The notes beneath the pieces were generated by a model. The model did not search any database and was not told the origin of the DNA. It saw only the letters and a list, made by a program, of their open reading frames with translations. A stretch of 64,000 nt of DNA from Heliocidaris tuberculata (lineage: Eukaryota > Echinodermata > Echinoidea > Camarodonta > Echinometridae). Positions 59,770 through 64,000 of this stretch are shown here, in pieces (positions within the stretch are counted from its first letter, which is position 1; each line of letters opens with the position of its first letter). Where the stretch lies: contig CM046846.1 of assembly GCA_025618425.1 (NCBI GenBank), positions 33,392,038-33,456,037 on the forward strand, in the 5' to 3' direction. A program made the position numbers and the translations under genes.

Positions 59770-61738
59770 CAGGAAGATTAGAAAAAGATATAAAAGTTAC
59801 TGTTTATAAAGAGCTAAGGAAATTAGAAAAATAGTGCTAATGAAGAAAAAAGGAAGATAAAACAACACAGTAAAAAGGAAAAAAGGAAAAGAAATAAAAA
59901 GCTAGAGAGAGAAGAAAAATAATGAAAGAAGTGTGAAATAAAAAGTATATGGGAAAACCCAATGTAATTAAAGTATTAAAAAAGAATGAATGGGAAAAAA
60001 GGGAATAAAAAGAAAAAGGGAGCTGGAATGTATGCTACAAGGTGAAGTAGCACCATACGGTATTAAGAGATTATCAAGATTTACAATATTTGAATTTCTA
60101 TGGTAATGAATAGAGAAAGAGAAGGAGGCAAAGAAAGAATATTACGGACAAAAGCATGAAGATTATATGGATTAATAAAGATTAAGGCGGTAGTCGCGAT
60201 CAGTCACAAAACAGACTACTTGTAATGGGCAAAATGAAACCTTTCAAATCATTTTTGTGTCTTTTTGGCGTAATGATTTCTGAGAAATGAGGCCAAGCCA
60301 TATTTCTCTATGGTTTCAATTCTCTTTGTTTTAAGTATTCTTTTATTAATTTCTTTTCAGTGAAATCAACATATATACAAAAATAGAAACATTACAATCA
60401 TGAATAAAGTATAAACAGAAACTTTTACAATTTTCAAGTAAATCTATACGTATATGGGGAAAATTTCTACATCCATGGAAGAACAAAGAATTTACACATA
60501 CATGTACTTGTAATTCACTTAAAATCTCAGCTTGCTTGAAATTATACAGATTTACAACTGAAAATATATGATGCCGTTTTTGGTTTTCTTCATTTTTATG
60601 TTATCTGCAAAAATGTATACATTCATGGGCGAACAAAGAATTTATACAACTGAAAACATACCTTAAATATAACTGTTCCTTTTATATATATTCTTTTTTT
60701 CACTGAAAGAAAAATGTATTAAAGATAAAAAGGAGAAATAAAGAAAAAAAAATTAGGAAACATTCATTAAAATCCAAGCAAAAAGCATAGCCCCCCCCCC
60801 CTCATGAAAAAGTGAAATAATTCCAGAACTGCTTTTAAATTGTATGCTTCCAATTGGCCTCAGCGAAGTGGATGACGACTATGACATCTACGACCACCAA
60901 ACAGGAATGACTTGACATCAGACTACATTTACGACCACGAAAAATGAAAGGCTGGATAGTAGACTAAATTCACGACCCACGAAACAATGAACGACTGGAC
61001 ATCAGACTAGCAATGGCAGAGCAGAGTGCAATTCAATTAACATTACGATCATAACTCGCCCACTGCATTTTGCGACGATACGCGATCCTGTTGATGAGCT
61101 TGCTACTACACCAACTCCGCCGCCATCATCAGCGCTTGTGTACATAGAACGATGAGGCTCGGCGATAAAAAACACAGATGGTTTGTGAATACACATCAAT
61201 AATTCGGTCAAATGGACCCTCATTAAGAGATTTACATGTCGGGCATTGCAAACATATAGTCCGATGGTGGGATGGATAGAAAAGGGGCGCCAAAATGGGA
61301 CAGACGGTATTTTCGAAAGTGTGAACCAGAAACACATTGTCCTCTTGGGTAATAAATATTTTGATCGGAGTCGTTCTATGAAAGAACGTTCATGTTTTGA
61401 TTTCATTTCCATTACATGCCATTGACCTAATTATTCAAATAAAAACAAAGCCAAAAAAAGCAATATTTGTCAATAAAAAATTGAGAAAATTAAAGGGCTG
61501 CACATATTTTGTTGTCGTGTTTAATAATCCTGGAATTACACAGATATTAGTAAGATTATGAAAAGGGAATGCGGGCATTATGTGGCCGGAGGGGTCCTGT
61601 CCTTTTTTTGGAACGTCATTGTCCAGTAAAGATTTTGAGACTTTCATTTCTTGTTAACGGCCTCTTTAGGTGTACCGTGTATCTATTTCTTACGTTCTGA
61701 TGTAATTGACCGATTAGTGCATTATTTCTCCAGCTACT
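59706..61738. other. Non-coding; (GA)n, A-rich sequence
   Basis: A (GA)n array lies at 59729-59766 and A/G-rich low-complexity sequence continues to about 60010. A C-run lies near 60791-60800. At 60885-61010 a short motif (ATGAC, GACATCAGACTA, CGACCAC) is repeated about three times. The minus-strand ORF at 61412-61002 (136 codons) has no recognisable domain. Confidence 0.5.
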
Positions 61739-61961
61739 CAGGGGTGGATCTAGCTTTTTTCCAAGGGGGGGGGGGGGGTTTGAGGGGCTGAGCTGGGTAT
61801 TGCGAGTTTTTAGGGTTGCCAGCTTGCGATTTTAAGCATACTTGCATGCTCTATTTTTTCTCTTTTTTTTTTGGTTTTCCTATGTACATTAAATGTTTAC
61901 TTGGCAGCCCAAGGGGGGGGGGGGGGGGTTTAAACCCCCTAAACCCCCCGTAGATCCGCTG
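61739..61961. mobile_element. Element with CAGGGGTGGATCTA/CAGCGGATCTA ends and G-runs
   Basis: The left end is CAGGGGTGGATCTAGC and the right end the inverse of CAGCGGATCTACGGGG. G-runs lie near 61765-61778 and 61913-61928. The giant TAC array begins exactly at its right end. Confidence 0.6.
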
Positions 61962-61997
<36 letters not shown>

Positions 61998-62086
61998 TTA
62001 CTACTTATAATAATACTAACACTACTTCTAAATCTACTACCACTATTACTTATACATCTACTGCCATTATTACTGCTACTAATTTA

Positions 62087-62155
<69 letters not shown>

Positions 62156-62177
62156 GCTACTACTACTACTACTACTA

Positions 62178-62225
<48 letters not shown>

Positions 62226-62314
62226 TTACTACTTATAATAATACTAACACTACTTCTAAATCTACTACCACTATTACTTATACATCTACTGCCATTATTA
62301 CTGCTACTAATTTA

Positions 62315-62356
<42 letters not shown>

Positions 62357-62357
62357 G

Positions 62358-62451
<94 letters not shown>

Positions 62452-62651
62452 GATTGCTACTATTACTACTAATACTTCTACTACTACTGCTACTATTTCT
62501 ACTACTTCTACTACTACTACAACTAGTAGTAGTACTACTACTACTATTTCTGCTTCTTCTACTACTAACGCTACTAATACTAACACTACTTCTACATCTA
62601 CTGCCATTGTTACTGCTACTACTTTTACTACTACCAATACTACTACTACTT

Positions 62652-62696
<45 letters not shown>

Positions 62697-62756
62697 TTAC
62701 TGCTACTATTACTACTATCACTACAACATCTTCTACTACTACTACTACTACTGCTT

Positions 62757-62804
<48 letters not shown>

Positions 62805-62905
62805 GTACTATTGCTACTATTGCTACTATTACTACTACTAATTCTGCTGCTGCTGCTGCTTCTACTACTACTACGACTACTAGTACAACTACTATTGCTG
62901 TTGCA

Positions 62906-62942
<37 letters not shown>

Positions 62943-62953
62943 TTGTTGTTGCA

Positions 62954-62985
<32 letters not shown>

Positions 62986-63448
62986 TGCTGCTGCTGCTGC
63001 TACTGATTACTAATACTACTACTACTATTGCTACTATTATTACTACTAATTCTGCTGCTGCTACTACTACTACTACTACTACTACTAATAATACTAATAC
63101 TACTGATAATATTGCTACTACTATTACTACTAATTCTGCTGCTGCTGTTACTACTACTTCCACTACTACTACTTCTACTGCTATTATTGCTGCTGCTGCT
63201 GCTACTACTACTATTACTACTATTGCTGCTGCTACTATTATTACTACTACTATGATTGCTACTATTACTACTAGTAGTAGTACTACTACTGCTACTACTA
63301 CTATTACTACTACTACTACTACTACTTCTACTGCTGCTGCTGCTGCTACTGATTACTAATACTACTACTACTATTGCTACTATTATTACTACTAATTCTG
63401 CTCCTACTACTACTACTATTGCTACTATTATTACTACTAATTCTGCTC

Positions 63449-63481
<33 letters not shown>

Positions 63482-63800
63482 ATACTAATACTACTGATAA
63501 TATTGCTACTACTATTACTACTAATTCTGCTGCTGCTGTTACTACTACTTCCACTACTACTACTTCTACTGCTATTATTGCTGCTGCTGCTGCTACTACT
63601 ACTATTACTACTATTGCTGCTGCTACTATTATTACTACTACTATGATTGCTACTATTACTACTAGTAGTAGTACTACTACTGCTACTACTACTATTACTA
63701 CTATTTCTACTACTACTTCTACTTCTACTACTTGTACTAATACTACTACTACTACTACTACTGCTACTACTTCTACTACTAACACTACTAATACTAACAC
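61962..63800 (+). repeat. TAC-derived satellite with higher-order duplications, about 1.84 kb
   Basis: Pure TAC arrays alternate with degenerate triplet sequence (GCT, ATT, TCT variants). A segment at about 62005-62100 (TAATAATACTAACACTACTT, AAATCTACTACCAC) recurs at about 62234-62330. A larger block at about 63004-63330 recurs at about 63352-63720 (for example ACTGATAATATTGC at 63102 and 63493, offset 391). A 43-bp unit is duplicated at about 63370-63455. Poly-Leu, poly-Thr and poly-Ser frames on both strands are repeat translations. Confidence 0.95.
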
Positions 63801-63807
63801 TACTCGT

Positions 63808-63880
63808 ATCAGGACAATTACCGCAGACAAGTACCCCTAAGACAATTTACCAATAAAACCATCTCATGTGACAACTACCC
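63808..63880 (+). repeat. GGACAATTACC-type motif array
   Basis: CAGGACAATTACCGCAGACA, AGTACCCCTAAGACAATTTA, CC and then GACAACTACCCC: the same degenerate motif as in 31611-31845, starting directly after the TAC array. It may be one arm of a foldback element cut by the window edge. Confidence 0.6.
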
Positions 63881-64000
63881 CTGTTAAGAGGGGGTATCGG
63901 ATTTTTCGGGAGCCTTCTTACTAAAAAAAAAAAAAAATTGACAAGCACAGCAAAACACAAAACAAAACATAATAATTTTCAGGTGCCTTTTTCTGCTTTC
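63881..64000. other. Non-coding, nothing recognised
   Basis: An A-run near 63924-63937. The window ends in unique-looking sequence. Confidence 0.5.

Noticed and set aside
61002..61412. 136-codon minus-strand ORF
   Set aside because: No recognisable motif or conserved feature; overlaps another open frame and sits among repeats. Kept only as a remark.
62278..63840. ORFs of 147-301 codons on both strands (poly-Leu, poly-Ser, poly-Val, poly-Thr)
   Set aside because: They are translations of the TAC triplet satellite; stop-free in many frames by composition alone.

Overview
This is eukaryotic nuclear DNA, almost entirely non-coding. It is AT-rich, has no operons, no closely packed ORFs and no bacterial signals. 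The interstitial telomere-type (TTAGGG)n tracts, foldback elements with arms made of short degenerate repeats, scattered GGCCTA motifs, very large microsatellites and many runs of 9 or more G suggest a marine invertebrate. A deuterostome such as a sea urchin is my best guess; that is inference, and no gene here settles the taxon.

Only one coding region is well supported: the exon at 20462..19392 on the minus strand. It encodes 357 residues of a Ser/Pro-rich, probably disordered protein with two poly-His tracts and ends at a consensus splice donor. I do not recognise the protein and see no catalytic domain, so the rest of the gene should lie in the minus direction, towards or beyond position 1. 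Other long open frames are microsatellite translations or AT-rich frames without support.

The rest is a dense collection of small mobile elements and tandem repeats. (1) Short non-autonomous DNA transposons with visible terminal inverted repeats: an inverted pair with TA flanks at 2.1 and 13.8 kb; TTAA-flanked elements at 32.1, 49.3 and 56.7 kb; a 1.36-kb TA-flanked element at 31.5-32.8 kb; elements at 17.3, 47.4 and 57.8 kb; and a pair with CCGGCTCAC ends at 44.9 and 46.0 kb. (2) A six-copy dispersed family at 0.3, 18.0, 29.1, 51.4, 55.9 and 56.7 kb. (3) Foldback-type arrays of short degenerate motifs at 15.6, 31.6, 57.7-59.6 and 63.8 kb. (4) Eight stubs that look like 3' ends of non-LTR retrotransposons, most with AATAAA followed directly by a short tandem tail, and five with a hairpin upstream. 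(5) Local duplications, notably 44.2-46.5 kb, where paired copies differ by element insertions. (6) Large simple repeats: CTT at 52 kb, AAT at 54 and 57 kb, a GT/GA composite at 55 kb and a 1.8-kb TAC-derived array with internal higher-order duplication at 62-63.8 kb.

No rRNA, CRISPR array, complete transposase or reverse transcriptase, or confident tRNA was found. The most interesting structure is the repeat ecology: several unrelated foldback families of the same design, nested insertions with recoverable empty sites, and retroelement tails that appear to have seeded microsatellites.
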